A stretch of DNA of 64,000 nt from Astragalus membranaceus (taxonomy: Eukaryota > Streptophyta > Magnoliopsida > Fabales > Fabaceae): positions 73,605,247-73,669,246 of the forward strand of contig CM076847.1 of the NCBI GenBank assembly GCA_039519185.1. The letters run 5' to 3'. Below the pieces are notes generated by a model. The model saw nothing but the letters and a program-made list of their open reading frames with translations. It did not search any database and was not told the origin of the DNA. Both the position numbers and the translations under genes were made by a program. Positions 20,524 through 32,490 of the stretch are shown here, piece after piece. Position 1 is the stretch's first letter. Each line of letters begins with the position of its first letter.

Positions 20524-23345
20524 TGTTGCACCCCGAAAAATCCCCGGCTTTGGGTTTCTCGATGTACAACGTGGAAAATTTTGGGAGCCGCCACCAATAT
20601 TTTAATTTTAAGACCAAAACATTGAAAAAAGGTCTTTTGGACAAGGCGGATGGTCTTCAAAAACTAGAGATATAGGTTCGGGGGTCGATTACGTGCGAGG
20701 AAGGTGTTAGCACCGCGCACGTCCTTTCTACCGAAAGGGAACCTCTAATTAAATGTGTGGTTTTAACACTTGATTTGAAAAATATCTAGGTTTGCCTATT
20801 TATTGGAAGGATGAATGGGAAAAGTTAACAAAAATTTTATTTTTGGGGGAAAAAGGTTTTTTTAGAAAAAAAGTGCTTGACGGGACATGGCCCGCTCCTA
20901 CGTATCTCCCGGTGCGATGGAGAATTCAAAGCTACGTAGTTCTTGGTTGTCTTTTTGAAAAGTTTTTGTTTTTTATCTTTTTTTGGTGAGTTTTTGAAAT
21001 AGTACGAGCATTAGTGTATGATTAAACTAGCAGAGGCTATGATGAATCACTACTAAATGCTCAAAAAAGAGAGTTGTACCGTTAGTCAAACGAACAAAGG
21101 TTCTGATGGACTATTTGATAACAACTCGTTTTTATTATCTTTTTTGAAAGTGATTTTCGAAAGAGATTGATTCGCACGATGATCAAACTAACAAAGGTTA
21201 TGATGGATCATCGTTTATTATTCTTATGAGAAAAGGACATTGCCACTAATGGCTAAACGAACAAAGGCTCTGATGAGCTACTAGTAACAATGGGTTTGAA
21301 AATGATCCTTTTATTTGTTTTGTGAAAATGATTTGTTCACGTTTGAAAAAGGATTTTTATTTGTTGCGCTTGACGAGAACGTGACTCGCTCCTACGTATC
21401 CCAAATGGGAATCAAAGCGACGTAGTTCTAATGAGAATGTTTTTGAAAGGGTTTGAAAGGGGAAGAGCTTTCATAACGATCGAGCAAGCAAAGGCTTTGA
21501 GCGATCATTACTAATAACCCTTGATGGCGTTCACGACAATCAAACAAGCCAAGGCTTTGAGTGATAGTCACTAATGACTCGCGTTAATTGGAAAAAAGTT
21601 TGAAAGATTTTTGGAAGAAAGGGTGAAGGCACTATCAATGATACAAAGTTTAAACACATTCAATTATCACGAAATCATGCATATGTTGAATATTTAATCA
21701 AGACTAAACATGCCAACATGATCAAGAGACCCACCTATCAGGGATGCAAGGTAAAAGTTCTCAAAGCGAGTGTGCGTGTAGGAGGGAGTGTATTTACCCT
21801 AATGACTCTATGCTACAACAGGCATGTAGACTTACGTCTTCATTAGGAGGTCATACACATGGATGGAATGGCACATTGAATCAAGACATTTAAAATGCAT
21901 CCAATAACAAGCAAGCAATTGATCCTAGGCGTAGAATGATCTTAATTAAACTAAGGAACATATGAACAATGATTTCTCAATAACATGAGAAAAGGGGAAA
22001 TTGCGTCAAGGCTAAGGTAATCTTATCCTTTGCATTCATGAATATGTGCCCAAAGGTTAGTAACACAATCAAAGAGGAGGGAGCATCAAGGTTTTGGGAA
22101 ACCCATCCTTTGCAATATCCCATGGACCTTAAACCACAAACCTAACTATCTTTTATTCATTAGGAAGTTAAAAGGGGGAGGTTGAATCATCTGAGACCAT
22201 CTTCACCACTTAGAAAATGATGCACTAGGCATAGGTGGGAATCATGTGGTTCATCATCAACAAGGACACTACAGCTAAATTAAATCACATAGGGCAATTT
22301 TGGCATGGATCACAATGATTAAATTTTAACAAATGAAAAGACTGAAATACCTCTGATGAAGACAGATATTACAACTCTGAAGAACGCAAACCCCGACTAA
22401 CCCTTGCAGGAGATCAGCTCAGACGGACCAACGGCGCGAATAGAGCAAAAATGAAGCGTAGAACTGGAAAATGAGATTTGCGAGAGTTGTCTTCTCAGAT
22501 CTCGTGAAATGTGTCTGGAGCAACTCTTCTCTGATCTTGTGAGATGTGTGTGTGTGTCTGAAGATGTGTGTGTCTTTTCTGATTTCGTCCCCCCAATGTG
22601 ATTTGAGGCTGCCTATTTATAGGCGTAGAATTTTTAAAAACATTTATTGCAATGATGAATCGATTGTTTGAGCCTTTGGAAATATGTAGGAATCGATTCT
22701 TTATGTTTGGAAATGATAAGAATCGATTATATGGCCTATGGAAAAAGGTAGGAATCGATTCTTGGCTCTTTAAAGTGGCCTGAAAATCGATTTCAAGGCC
22801 TATGAAAGGAGAGGGAAATCGATTTTCAGGACATTTATAATAGGTGAAAATCGATTCCATGTTTAGTTAAAGCAATGAGGAATCGATTCATGGCCTATGG
22901 AAGAGCTTGAAAATCGATTTCAGGGCCTATGAAAGAAGAGGGAAATCGATTTTCAGGACATTTATAATAGGTGAAAACCGATTCTTCACTTAGTTAAAAC
23001 AATTAGGAATCGATTCATGGCCTATGGAAAGGCCTGAAAATCGATTTCAAGGCCTATGCAATATACTATAAATCGATTCTTGGCCTTTGGAACAAAATAG
23101 AAATCAATTCTTGCTTTCCAAAAAAAATGCTTTTAGGTCTTTGCCATGCATGCATAAAATATTTTTCAAAGCTTGCCATGTATGCATAACATATTTTTCA
23201 AAACCCTAATTTCTTAAAAAGTGCATTCTAACCCTAAGAATGATTTCAAAACTTTGGAGCGGTTTCTAGGATCCAAAATGCATAATTTATTTTTGTGTGG
23301 AAAATTAGGGTTTGGACCTAAGCCGGACAAAATTGGGGTATGACA
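20524..23345 (-). repeat. Ogre-like 5' LTR (2822 bp)
   Basis: It has the same termini as the left LTR. TATA box (minus) at 22613-22621; ATCGATT array at 22656-23108 lies upstream of it. It is the version duplicated at 1-1620. Confidence 0.93.
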
Positions 23346-23350
23346 GCGAC

Positions 23351-24538
23351 GTGGCGCAGTTTGTGTATTCATGTTTGACCTGTCAGAAATCGAAGGTCGA
23401 GCATCAGAAGCCTGCGGGGATGATTCAGCCGTTGAATGTTCCAGAGTGGAAGTGGGATAGTATTTCCATGGATTTCGTGACTGGGTTACCCAATACGTCG
23501 AGAGGGCATGATTCGATTTGGGTGGTTGTGGATAGATTGACGAAGTCTGCTCATTTCATTCCTATCGGCATTAAGTATCCGGTGTCGAGATTGGCAGAAA
23601 TCTATATTCAGGTGATTGTGAAGCTGCATGGCGTTCCTTTATGCATTGTGTCGGATAGAGACCCAAGGTTCACTTCGGACTTTTGGAGTAGTTTGCAGAA
23701 GGAGTTGGGTTCGAAATTGAGGTTGAGTTCAGCTTATCATCCTCAAACTGATGGGCAGACAGAGAGGACGATTCAATCGTTGGAAGATTTGTTGAGGTCA
23801 TGTGTTCTAGAGCAGGGAGGTGCGTGGGATACTCATCTTCCATTGATCGAGTTTACCTACAACAACAGTTATCATTCCAGTATAGGGATGGCGCCGTTTG
23901 AGGCGTTGTATGGTCGGAGGTGTAGGACTCCGGTGTGTTGGTATGAGACTGGAGAAAGTTTAGTACTTGGACCTGAGCTAGTCAGAGAAACTACTGAGAA
24001 AGTGAAGGTGATCCGGGAGAAAATGAAAGCGTCGCAGAGTAGACAGAAGAGCTACCATGATAAGAGAAGGAAAGATTTAGAATTTGAAGCGGGTGACCAC
24101 GTGTTCCTGAAGGTCACACCTATGACTCGTGTTGGACGTGCGCTGAAATCGAAGAAGTTGACTCCTCGTTTCATTGGGCCGTATCAGATTACGGAAAGAG
24201 TTGGAAGTGTTGCATATCGGGTGGCCTTGCCACCTAATCTTTCGAACTTGCACGACGTGTTTCACATGTCGCAGCTTCGGAAGTATATTGCGGATCCGTC
24301 TCATGTGATCCAACCAGATGATGTAGAGGTGCGGGATAATCTCACTGTGGAGACCGTGCCTGTACGAATTGAGGATAGGGAAGTGAAGACCCTTCGAGGT
24401 AAGAAGATCAATCTGGTGAAGGTTGTTTGGTTTGGAGCAGCTGGTGAAAGCCTGACATGGGAGCTGGAAGATAAGATGCGAGAGTCGTATCCAGAATTGT
24501 TTGAATCAGGTATGTTTTCGAGGACGAAAAAATCCTAA
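23351..24538 (+). pseudogene. Ty3/gypsy integrase C-terminal part, internal region 1
   Basis: This continues the gypsy polyprotein cut at 9508. It resumes at [15 protein letters not shown] after the GCGAC duplication. The integrase core acidic residues (in [15 protein letters not shown] and [10 protein letters not shown]) and the GPY/F-like and chromodomain-like tail ([16 protein letters not shown]) are all present. It ends in TAA, followed by the purine tract and LTR 2. Its translation is the same as that of 1626-2813. The open frame that begins at 23312 in the LTR is a chance fusion. Confidence 0.92.
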
Positions 24539-24550
24539 GTGGGGGAGAGT

Positions 24551-26719
24551 TATAACACCCCGGAAATATTTAATCGAATTATTAAGTTTATTGGAGGCGT
24601 GATTAATTTAATTAAAATGATGGGTGTTGTTCAGGAGGTGGAACGAGTAAAGAGGGTGGTGTTGGCGTGGGAGGCCCAGTGCTCGCTGAACCCACAGCTT
24701 AAACCCTAGGGGTCTAAGCCAAACTTCTCTCATTTTCACATTGTAGAGAGAAAGAAATCAGAATTGAGAGAGAGTGAGGAGCGCTGCGCTAAAGGAGTGG
24801 AAGGAGGGGAATCTTCTCAAGTTTTTCTTTAGGTAAGAGTTCTTAATCCTTCTATGCCGTTTTTTTTCCTTTTCCTAGTGTTGTAGCCTTCAATCCCTAA
24901 CCTCCATTGTGTTGATTCCTCATTGATCAAAGAAGTGAGCGTGGCTACGGTTTCGAAGGAAGAAGGAGAAGCTTCGTTCGTTGTGTTGCTGGGTTTTGTA
25001 CGTGACTCCTTCGTCGTTGTTCCGGATCATACAAATTCGAGGTAAGGGTGAGCGTTTCGGTTTAACATGATTGGGTATATAGTGGGGTTTTGTGGGGTTT
25101 GTGGGAATTGATATTGTTGATGAAATTGATGATGTTTTGATGAATTGATATTGTTGATGAAATTGATGATGTTTTGATGAATTGATATTGTTGATGAAAT
25201 TGATATTGTTGAAGAGTTCTGATGTTGTTTTGGTGAAATTGATGTTATTTGAAGAATTTGATGATTTGTTGGAATGAAAATTCGATGGTGTCCTTGATTA
25301 AATTTGATGATTGATTTGGTGAATAAAACGTGTTTTTGGTGTTGGTGATGTGCGGAAAAGAATTGTGATGTGATCGGGTTGGGTGAAAAATTAAGTTTAC
25401 TGAAATATCTGCACGTTGCACTGTTGCTGCCCATTCGCGCCTCGCTCGCGCTGCAGTCGCGCTCCAGGCGCAAGCGCGCTGCGCTGTGGCACGCTGTTAC
25501 TGCCCAATCGCGCCTCAGTCGCGCCCAGCTCGCGCTTCAAGCGCGAGTCACTGTTTCCCACTGTTTTCTTGCTGTTTTCACACTGTTTTCTCAGTTTTTA
25601 AAGGTGATGTTTTCTCCACAAAAATATGATGTTTCCTCCATAAAAATGTGATGTTTCCACTAATAAAAATGTGACGTTTCCCAATTCAAATGTAGTGTTT
25701 TCCCAAGCTTGAAAATGTGGTGTTTTTCCGAATTTAAAATGTGATGTCCTTCAAATTAAGATGTGATGTTTTATAAATTAAAACGGGATGTTTTTCTAAA
25801 CTCTAAACGTGTTGTTACCCAAATTTCAAAGGTGATATGTATGATGATAATGTAACATGAATTATGATGATTTGTGACGCATATACTCTATGAGTATGAT
25901 TATAATGATGTTGTAATGTGATTGTGATGAATTACGACGAATACACTCTATGAGTGTTTTATGACGATGATGATGAGTACTCCAGGTGAGTGTCTTTTTT
26001 TGGTGAAATTGCACATGTGTCCATAGAGTCTCATAGCATGTGCACATTGTGACGAATAGGCTTCGGCCTCTTAATGATGACGGTGTGCCCCTAGTGGCTT
26101 ATTATGACGAGTATGGTACCATCATGCATATACCCAGGTGTGGGTTGCATTATCATGCATATTCATGACTGTGACTTGTTGGCAAATTGTGTTTTGAGTT
26201 GGTGTTTGGCGATGATGATGTGGTGTTGATAATGATGTTGTATGATTGTTTGTCTTCATTAGTCTACTATGTGCTTGATTATGTTTTGTTGAAATTCTCA
26301 CCCCTTCTGCTTGGAATGTTGCTCTATTGTGGCAACGCTGCAGGTAACCGCGAGTGAAGGTCTTGCTGCCTTCTGTGTTAGCTATTGGGATGTATGTTGA
26401 GTCGCTCTCTGATACTGTAGCACCTAGGGGGCGTAGTTGAAGTTAGTTAGTTGTTGATTAACTGTTTAATGATTATGTTGAGAATATGAGATGTGTTTGA
26501 GGGGCTTAGTGAGTTATTATCTTATTCCGCTGTGACGTGTTGATTTATGAGGTTTAATTTTTATGACGGTGGTTTGTTGCACAAACTTTAATGAGTGCAA
26601 ACGATGAGTTTCTTATGACGATGTGGCATTTCTTTTCTATCAATTAAATTAATATTTTTGAAAAGGAAATTTACTCTGATAATGACGTGTAAATTGAGGG
26701 GTAGAAAAGGGGTGTTACA
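24551..26719 (+). repeat. Ty3/gypsy LTR 2 (2169 bp)
   Basis: It starts TATAACACCCCGG after GTGGGGGAGAGT and ends GGGGTGTTACA. It serves as 3' LTR of internal region 1 and 5' LTR of internal region 2. By eye it differs from LTR 1 at only a few positions (for example GACGCATATAC near 25880). Confidence 0.92.
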
Positions 26720-26723
26720 TTAG

Positions 26724-26735
26724 TGGTATCAAAGC
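26724..26735 (+). other. Primer binding site, internal region 2
   Basis: TGGTATCAAAGC lies four bases after LTR 2, as after LTR 1. Confidence 0.85.
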
Positions 26736-26832
26736 AGTTCGGTCTGTCCGGCCGGTGGTCGAGTCGTCAAGTTGAGTAGCATTTGAGTTTTGTTACTCGT
26801 TTTTGAATTCTGTTTTCTGTTACAGTGCTAGA

Positions 26833-29800
26833 ATGGCAGGACGGAACGATGCTGCACTTGCTGCTGCTTTGCAGGCTATAGCTGGGGTTGTGGGCAACAT
26901 GCCAGGTGCTGGTGATGCTGGGACGCGCAGTTTGGCTACGTTCCAGCGAGAGAACCCTCCTACTTTTGAAGGCGGGTATAACCCTGATGGTGCCCTTGAG
27001 TGGCTGAGAGAGATGGAGCGGATCTTCCGCGTTATGGATTGTACCGATGCCCAGAAGGTTCGTTATGGTACGCACATGTTGAAGAAAGAGGCTCATGACT
27101 GGTGGATGACGGTTAGGCAAAGGTTGATGGTCGCCAATGAAGAGATTACTTGGGCTGTGTTCCAGAGAGAGTTCAGGAGGAAATACTATCCGGAGGATGT
27201 CCGCGGAAAGAAAGAGGTCGAGTTTCTGAGACTTGAGCAAGGTAACATGTCTGTAACGGAATATGCTGCAAAATTTACTGAGCTGTCCAAGTTTTATCCA
27301 CACTATGATGGGGAGGGTGCTGAGTTCTCCAAATGCATCAAGTTTGAAAACGGGTTGCGTGCTGATATTAAGAAAGCCATAGGGTATCAACAAATTCGTG
27401 TGTTCTCTCTGTTGGTTGATAGCTGCCGAATTTTTGAGGAAGACAGTAATGCCTTCTCCAGAGTTATGAAAGAAAAGCAAAAGAACTTCTCAAGTCGTGG
27501 TAAGCCATATGAGGTGTCTGCTGGTAAGGGCAAAGGGAAGTTTGTTGGTGGGTCTAAGCGAAGTGGGGGAGATGCTGTAGCCAGCATTACTTGTTACACG
27601 TGTGGGAGAGCAGGTCATAAAAGTCCAGATTGCCCAAGTGGGGATAAGAAGAGATGTTATCGGTGTGGGAAAGAGGGGCACATATCTTCCAGCTGTGATA
27701 AGAAAGAGATGGTATGTTTTAATTGTGGGGAGAGTGGTCATATCAGTACACAGTGCTCAAAACCCAAGAAGGAGAAGTCTTTTGGGAAAGTGTTCGCCCT
27801 GGCTGAGTCTGACGTGGTGAATGAGATTCGAGGTACGTGCTATATCAATAATTTTCCTCTTATTGCTATTGTTGATACTGGTGCTACCCATAGTTTTATT
27901 GTTGCCGCATGTGTTAAGAGACTAAGTCTTGTCTTATCTGATATGTTGAGAGAGATGGTTATCGATACTCCAGCTAAGGGTTCGGTAACTACCTCCGTTG
28001 TATGTGCCAAATGTCCTGTATCTATATATGGTAGAGAATTTTTAGTTGATTTGATCTGTTTGCCGCTGAGTGGAATGGATGTCATTCTGGGTATGGACTG
28101 GTTAGTCGATAATCATGTTCATATCAACTGTCGCGAAAGGTCTGTGAGTTTCGCTTCGCCTGAAGAGAGGTCTGGTTTGTTATCTGCGGGTCAGCTGCAC
28201 AGGGTGATGAGAGAAGAGGTTCAGCTGTTTTCTCTGTTAGCGTCGTTGTCTGCTGAGAGCCAAGCGAAGATTGATGAGTTGCAGGTGGTGTGTGAGTTTT
28301 CTGAGGTGTTTCCTGACGAGATTCCGGATATACCACCAGAGAGAGAGGTGGAGTTTACTATTGATCTGGTCCCTGGCACTAAGCCTGTGTCTATGGCACC
28401 ATATAGAATGTCTGCGTCTGAATTGGCAGAATTGAAGAAGCAACTTGAGGATTTGTTAGAAAAGAAGTTTGTAAGACCGAGTGTGTCGCCGTGGGGAGCT
28501 CCAGTGTTGCTAGTGAAAAAGAAAGATGGTAGTATGAGGTTGTGTGTAGACTATCGTCAATTGAATAAAGTTACAATCAAGAACAAGTATCCGTTACTGA
28601 GGATTGATGACTTGATGGATCAGTTAGTGGGTGCTAGAGTATTCAGCAAGATTGATTTAAGGTCTGGTTATCATCAGATCAAGGTGAAAGATGAAGACAT
28701 CCAGAAGACGGCGTTTAGGACAAGATATGGGCATTATGAGTATTCCGTAATGCCTTTCGGTGTGACAAATGCGCCGGGGGTATTCATGGGGTACATGAAC
28801 CAAATCTTTCGGGAGTATCTGGACAAGTTTGTAGTGGTTTTCATTGATGATATTCTGATTTATTCTAAGTCGGAAGAGGAGCATGCGGAACATCTGAGGT
28901 TGGTGTTGGAAATTCTGAGGGACCGAAAGTTATATGCAAAGTTGTCCAAGTGTGAGTTTTGGTTGAAGGAAGACAGTTTTCTCGGTCATGTGATTTCTAG
29001 TGAGGGGATTGCGGTGGATCCTTCTAAAGTTGATGCAGTGTTGCAGTGGGAGTCCCCGAAGTCAGTTACTGAGATAAGGAGTTTTCTGGGATTAGCGGGT
29101 TATTATAGAATATTCATTGAGGGGTTTTCGAAGTTGGCTCTGCCGTTGACCCAATTGACTTGCAAGGGTAAGGCCTTTGTTTGGGATGACCGATGTGAAG
29201 AGAGTTTCAATGAGTTGAAGAAGAGGTTAACCACGTCTCCGGTGTTGATCCTGCCTAATCCGGTTGAGCCGTTTGTGGTTTATTGTGATGCTTCCAAGAT
29301 GGGTTTGGGTGGCGTGCTTATGCAGAATGGGAAAGTGGTCGCTTATGCGTCGAGACAATTGAGAACTCATGAAAAGAATTACCCTACTCATGATTTGGAA
29401 CTTGCTGCGGTGGTATTCGCGTTGAAAATCTGGAGACATTACTTGTATGGATCGAGATTTGAGGTGTTCAGTGATCACAAGGGCCTTCAGTATCTGTTCG
29501 ATCAGAAAGAGTTGAATATGAGGCAGCGCCGGTGGTTAGAACTATTGAAAGATTATGATTTTGAATTGAGTTATCACCCGGGAAAAGCTAATGTGGTTGC
29601 AGATGCTTTGAGTCGGAAGACTTTGCATATGTCGGCATTGATGGCTAGAGAGTTTGAGTTAATTGAGCAATTCAGGGACATGAGTTTAGTTTGTGAAGTT
29701 ACACCTCAGAGTGTCAGGTTGGGTATGTTGAAAATTGGCAATGATTTTATGGCTGGTATCCGAGAAGCGCAGAAGTTAGATGTTAAGTTGGTTGATCTGA

Positions 29801-30114
29801 TGAGTGGGATTGGTCAGTCTGAGAATGAGGACTTCGAGATAGATGCGCAGAATGTATTGAGATATCGAGGAAGGATTTGTGTTCCCGAAGATGAAGAAAT
29901 GAGGAAGGCAATTCTCGAGGAAGGCCACAAGAGTAAGTTGAGTATCCATCCTGGAGCGACAAAGATGTATCAAGATCTGAAAAAGATGTTCTGGTGGCCT
30001 GGGTTGAAGCGCGACGTGGCGCAGTTTGTGTATTCATGTTTGACCTGTCAGAAATCGAAGGTCGAGCATCAGAAGCCTGCGGGGATGATGCAGCCGTTGA
30101 ATGTTCCAGAGTAG
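26833..30114 (+). CDS. Ty3/gypsy Gag-Pol polyprotein to integrase N-terminus, ended by UAG
   Basis: This is the best-preserved copy. From MAGRND, the order is capsid (about residues 40-200), three CCHC knuckles (about 253-308), protease DTGATHSFI (about 345), and RT with [12 protein letters not shown] (about 668). RNase H follows with [12 protein letters not shown] (about 816), then the integrase HHCC finger (from about 1030). All are in one frame, as in chromoviruses. A TAG at 30112-30114 replaces the TGG (Trp of VPEWKW) of the sister copy at 1626. The integrase core follows in the same frame. Two other changes against copy 1 fall at conserved RT/RH positions: PLPRIDD to PLLRIDD and YYRRF to YYRIF. 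It probably encodes no active integrase unless the stop is read through. Confidence 0.93.
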   Translation: MAGRNDAALAAALQAIAGVVGNMPGAGDAGTRSLATFQRENPPTFEGGYNPDGALEWLREMERIFRVMDCTDAQKVRYGTHMLKKEAHDWWMTVRQRLMVANEEITWAVFQREFRRKYYPEDVRGKKEVEFLRLEQGNMSVTEYAAKFTELSKFYPHYDGEGAEFSKCIKFENGLRADIKKAIGYQQIRVFSLLVDSCRIFEEDSNAFSRVMKEKQKNFSSRGKPYEVSAGKGKGKFVGGSKRSGGDAVASITCYTCGRAGHKSPDCPSGDKKRCYRCGKEGHISSSCDKKEMVCFNCGESGHISTQCSKPKKEKSFGKVFALAESDVVNEIRGTCYINNFPLIAIVDTGATHSFIVAACVKRLSLVLSDMLREMVIDTPAKGSVTTSVVCAKCPVSIYGREFLVDLICLPLSGMDVILGMDWLVDNHVHINCRERSVSFASPEERSGLLSAGQLHRVMREEVQLFSLLASLSAESQAKIDELQVVCEFSEVFPDEIPDIPPEREVEFTIDLVPGTKPVSMAPYRMSASELAELKKQLEDLLEKKFVRPSVSPWGAPVLLVKKKDGSMRLCVDYRQLNKVTIKNKYPLLRIDDLMDQLVGARVFSKIDLRSGYHQIKVKDEDIQKTAFRTRYGHYEYSVMPFGVTNAPGVFMGYMNQIFREYLDKFVVVFIDDILIYSKSEEEHAEHLRLVLEILRDRKLYAKLSKCEFWLKEDSFLGHVISSEGIAVDPSKVDAVLQWESPKSVTEIRSFLGLAGYYRIFIEGFSKLALPLTQLTCKGKAFVWDDRCEESFNELKKRLTTSPVLILPNPVEPFVVYCDASKMGLGGVLMQNGKVVAYASRQLRTHEKNYPTHDLELAAVVFALKIWRHYLYGSRFEVFSDHKGLQYLFDQKELNMRQRRWLELLKDYDFELSYHPGKANVVADALSRKTLHMSALMAREFELIEQFRDMSLVCEVTPQSVRLGMLKIGNDFMAGIREAQKLDVKLVDLMSGIGQSENEDFEIDAQNVLRYRGRICVPEDEEMRKAILEEGHKSKLSIHPGATKMYQDLKKMFWWPGLKRDVAQFVYSCLTCQKSKVEHQKPAGMMQPLNVPE

Positions 30115-31203
30115 AAGTGGGATAGTATTTCCATGGATTTCGTGACTGGGTTACCCAATACGGCAAGAGGGCATGATTCGATTTGGGTGGTTGTGGATAG
30201 ATTGACGAAGTCTGCTCATTTCATTCCTATCGGCATTAAGTATCCGGTGTCGAGATTGGCAGAAATCTATATTCAGGTGATTGTGAAGCTGCATGGCGTT
30301 CCTTTATGCATTGTGTCGGATAGAGACCCAAGGTTCACTTCGGACTTTTGGAGTAGTTTGCAGAAGGAGTTGGGTTCGAAATTGAGGTTGAGTTCAGCTT
30401 ATCATCCTCAAACTGATGGGCAGACAGAGAGGACGATTCAATCGTTGGAAGATTTGTTGAGGTCATGTGTTCTAGAGCAGGGAGGTGCGTGGGATACTCA
30501 TCTTCCATTGATCGAGTTTACCTACAACAACAGTTATCATTCCAGTATAGGGATGGCGCCGTTTGAGGCGTTGTATGGTCGGAGGTGTAGGACTCCGGTG
30601 TGTTGGTATGAGACTGGAGAAAGTTTAGTACTTGGACCTGAGCTAGTCAGAGAAACTACTGAGAAAGTGAAGGTGATCCGGGAGAAAATGAAAGCGTCGC
30701 AGAGTAGACAGAAGAGCTACCATGATAAGAGAAGGAAAGATTTAGAATTTGAAGCGGGTGACCACGTGTTCCTGAAGGTCACACCTATGACTCGTGTTGG
30801 ACGTGCGCTGAAATCGAAGAAGTTGACTCCTCGTTTCATTGGGCCGTATCAGATTACGGAAAGAGTTGGAAGTGTTGCATATCGGGTGGCCTTGCCACCT
30901 AATCTTTCGAACTTGCACGACGTGTTTCACATGTCGCAGCTCCGGAAGTATATTGCGGATCCGTCTCATGTGATCCAACCAGATGATGTAGAGGTGCGGG
31001 ATAATCTCACTGTGGAGACCGTGCCTGTACGAATTGAGGATAGGGAAGTGAAGACCCTTCGAGGTAAGAAGATCAATCTGGTGAAGGTTGTTTGGTTTGG
31101 AGCAGCTGGTGAAAGCCTGACATGGGAGCTGGAAGATAAGATGCGAGAGTCGTATCCAGAATTGTTTGAATCAGGTATGTTTTCGAGGACGAAAAAATCC
31201 TAA
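30115..31203 (+). pseudogene. Ty3/gypsy integrase core and tail, internal region 2
   Basis: This is in frame with the upstream Gag-Pol after a single UAG. It contains [42 protein letters not shown], the GPY/F-like region and the tail [16 protein letters not shown]. No other stop or frameshift is seen, so only one base separates this polyprotein from an open frame. The LTR 3 purine tract follows directly (about 31204-31215). Confidence 0.9.
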
Positions 31204-31215
31204 GTGGGGGAGAGT

Positions 31216-32490
31216 TATAACACCCCGGAAATATTTAATCGAATTATTAAGTTTATTGGAGGCGTGATTAATTTAATTAAAATGATGGGTGTTGTTCAGG
31301 AGGTGGAACGAGTAAAGAGGGTGGTGTTGGCGTGGGAGGCCCAGTGCTCGCTGAACCCACAGCTTAAACCCTAGGGGTCTAAGCCAAACTTTTCTCATTT
31401 TCACATTGTAGAGAGAAAGAAATCAGAATTGAGAGAGAGTGAGGAGCGCTGCGCTAAAGGAGTGGAAGGAGGGGAATCTTCTCAAGTTTTTCTTTAGGTA
31501 AGAGTTCTTAATCCTTCTATGCCGTTTTTCTTCCTTTTCCTAGTGTTGTAGCCTTCAATCCCTAACCTCCATTGTGTTGATTCCTCATTGATCAAAGAAG
31601 TAAGCGTGGCTACGGTTTCGAAGGAAGAAGGAGAAGCTTCGTTCGTTGTGTTGCTGGGTTTTGTACGTGACTCCTTCGTCGTTGTTCCGGATCATACAAA
31701 TTCGAGGTAAGGGTGAGCGTTTCGGTTTAACATGATTGGGTATATAGTGGGGTTTTGTGGGGTTTGTGGGAATTGATATTGTTGATGAAATTGATGATGT
31801 TTTGATGAATTGATATTGTTGATGAAATTGATGATGTTTTGATGAATTGATATTGTTGATGAAATTGATGATGTTTGATGAATTGATATTGTTGAAGAGT
31901 TCTGATGTTGTTTTGGTGAAATTGATGTTATTTGAAGAATTTGATGATTTGTTGGAATGAAAATTCGATGGTGTCCTTGATTAAATTTGATGATTGATTT
32001 GGTGAATAAAACGTGTTTTTGGTGTTGGTGATGTGCGGAAAAGAATTGTGATGTGATCGGGTTGGGTGAAAAATTAAGTTTACTGAAATATCTGCACGTT
32101 GCACTGTTGCTGCCCATTCGCGCCTCGCTCGCGCTGCAGTCGCGCTCCAGGCGCAAGCGCGCTGCGCTGTGGCACGCTGTTACTGCCCAATCGCGCCTCA
32201 GTCGCGCCCAGCTCGCGCTTCAAGCGCGAGTCACTGTTTCCCACTGTTTTCTTGCTGTTTTCACACTGTTTTCTCAGTTTTTAAAGGTGATGTTTTCTCC
32301 ACAAAAATATGATGTTTCCTCCATAAAAATGTGATGTTTCCACTAATAAAAATGTGACGTTTCCCAATTCAAATGTAGTGTTTTCCCAAGCTTGAAAATG
32401 TGGTGTTTTTCCGAATTTAAAATGTGATGTCCTTCAAATTAAGATGTGATGTTTTATAAATTAAAACGGGATGTTTTTCTAAACTCTAAA
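31216..32490 (+). repeat. Ty3/gypsy LTR 3, left part
   Basis: It starts TATAACACCCCGG and follows LTRs 1 and 2 to CTAAACTCTAAA, where an opposite-strand element is inserted. It differs from LTRs 1 and 2 at several positions, including 18 extra bases in the GATATTGTTGATGAAATTGA repeat (about 31770-31895). The rest of the LTR is at 40870-41786. Confidence 0.92.

Larger units (their letters stand above)
9514..23345 (-). mobile_element. Ogre/Tat-like Ty3/gypsy element, non-autonomous, 13.8 kb
   Basis: LTRs at 9514-12463 and 20524-23345 share TGTTGCACCCC and GGGGTATGACA ends and are flanked by GCGAC duplications. Gag, primer site and purine tract all place it on the minus strand: 5' LTR on the right, primer site at 20504, gag at 19390-17174, purine tract at 12476-12464. 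Pol is reduced to a pre-RT piece (16890-16683) and the integrase tail (about 15800-15390). No RT, RNase H or integrase core is found. The 3' untranslated part contains four tandem-repeat arrays. Ogre-type elements normally carry a full pol, so this is a deletion derivative that would need pol in trans. Confidence 0.93.
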
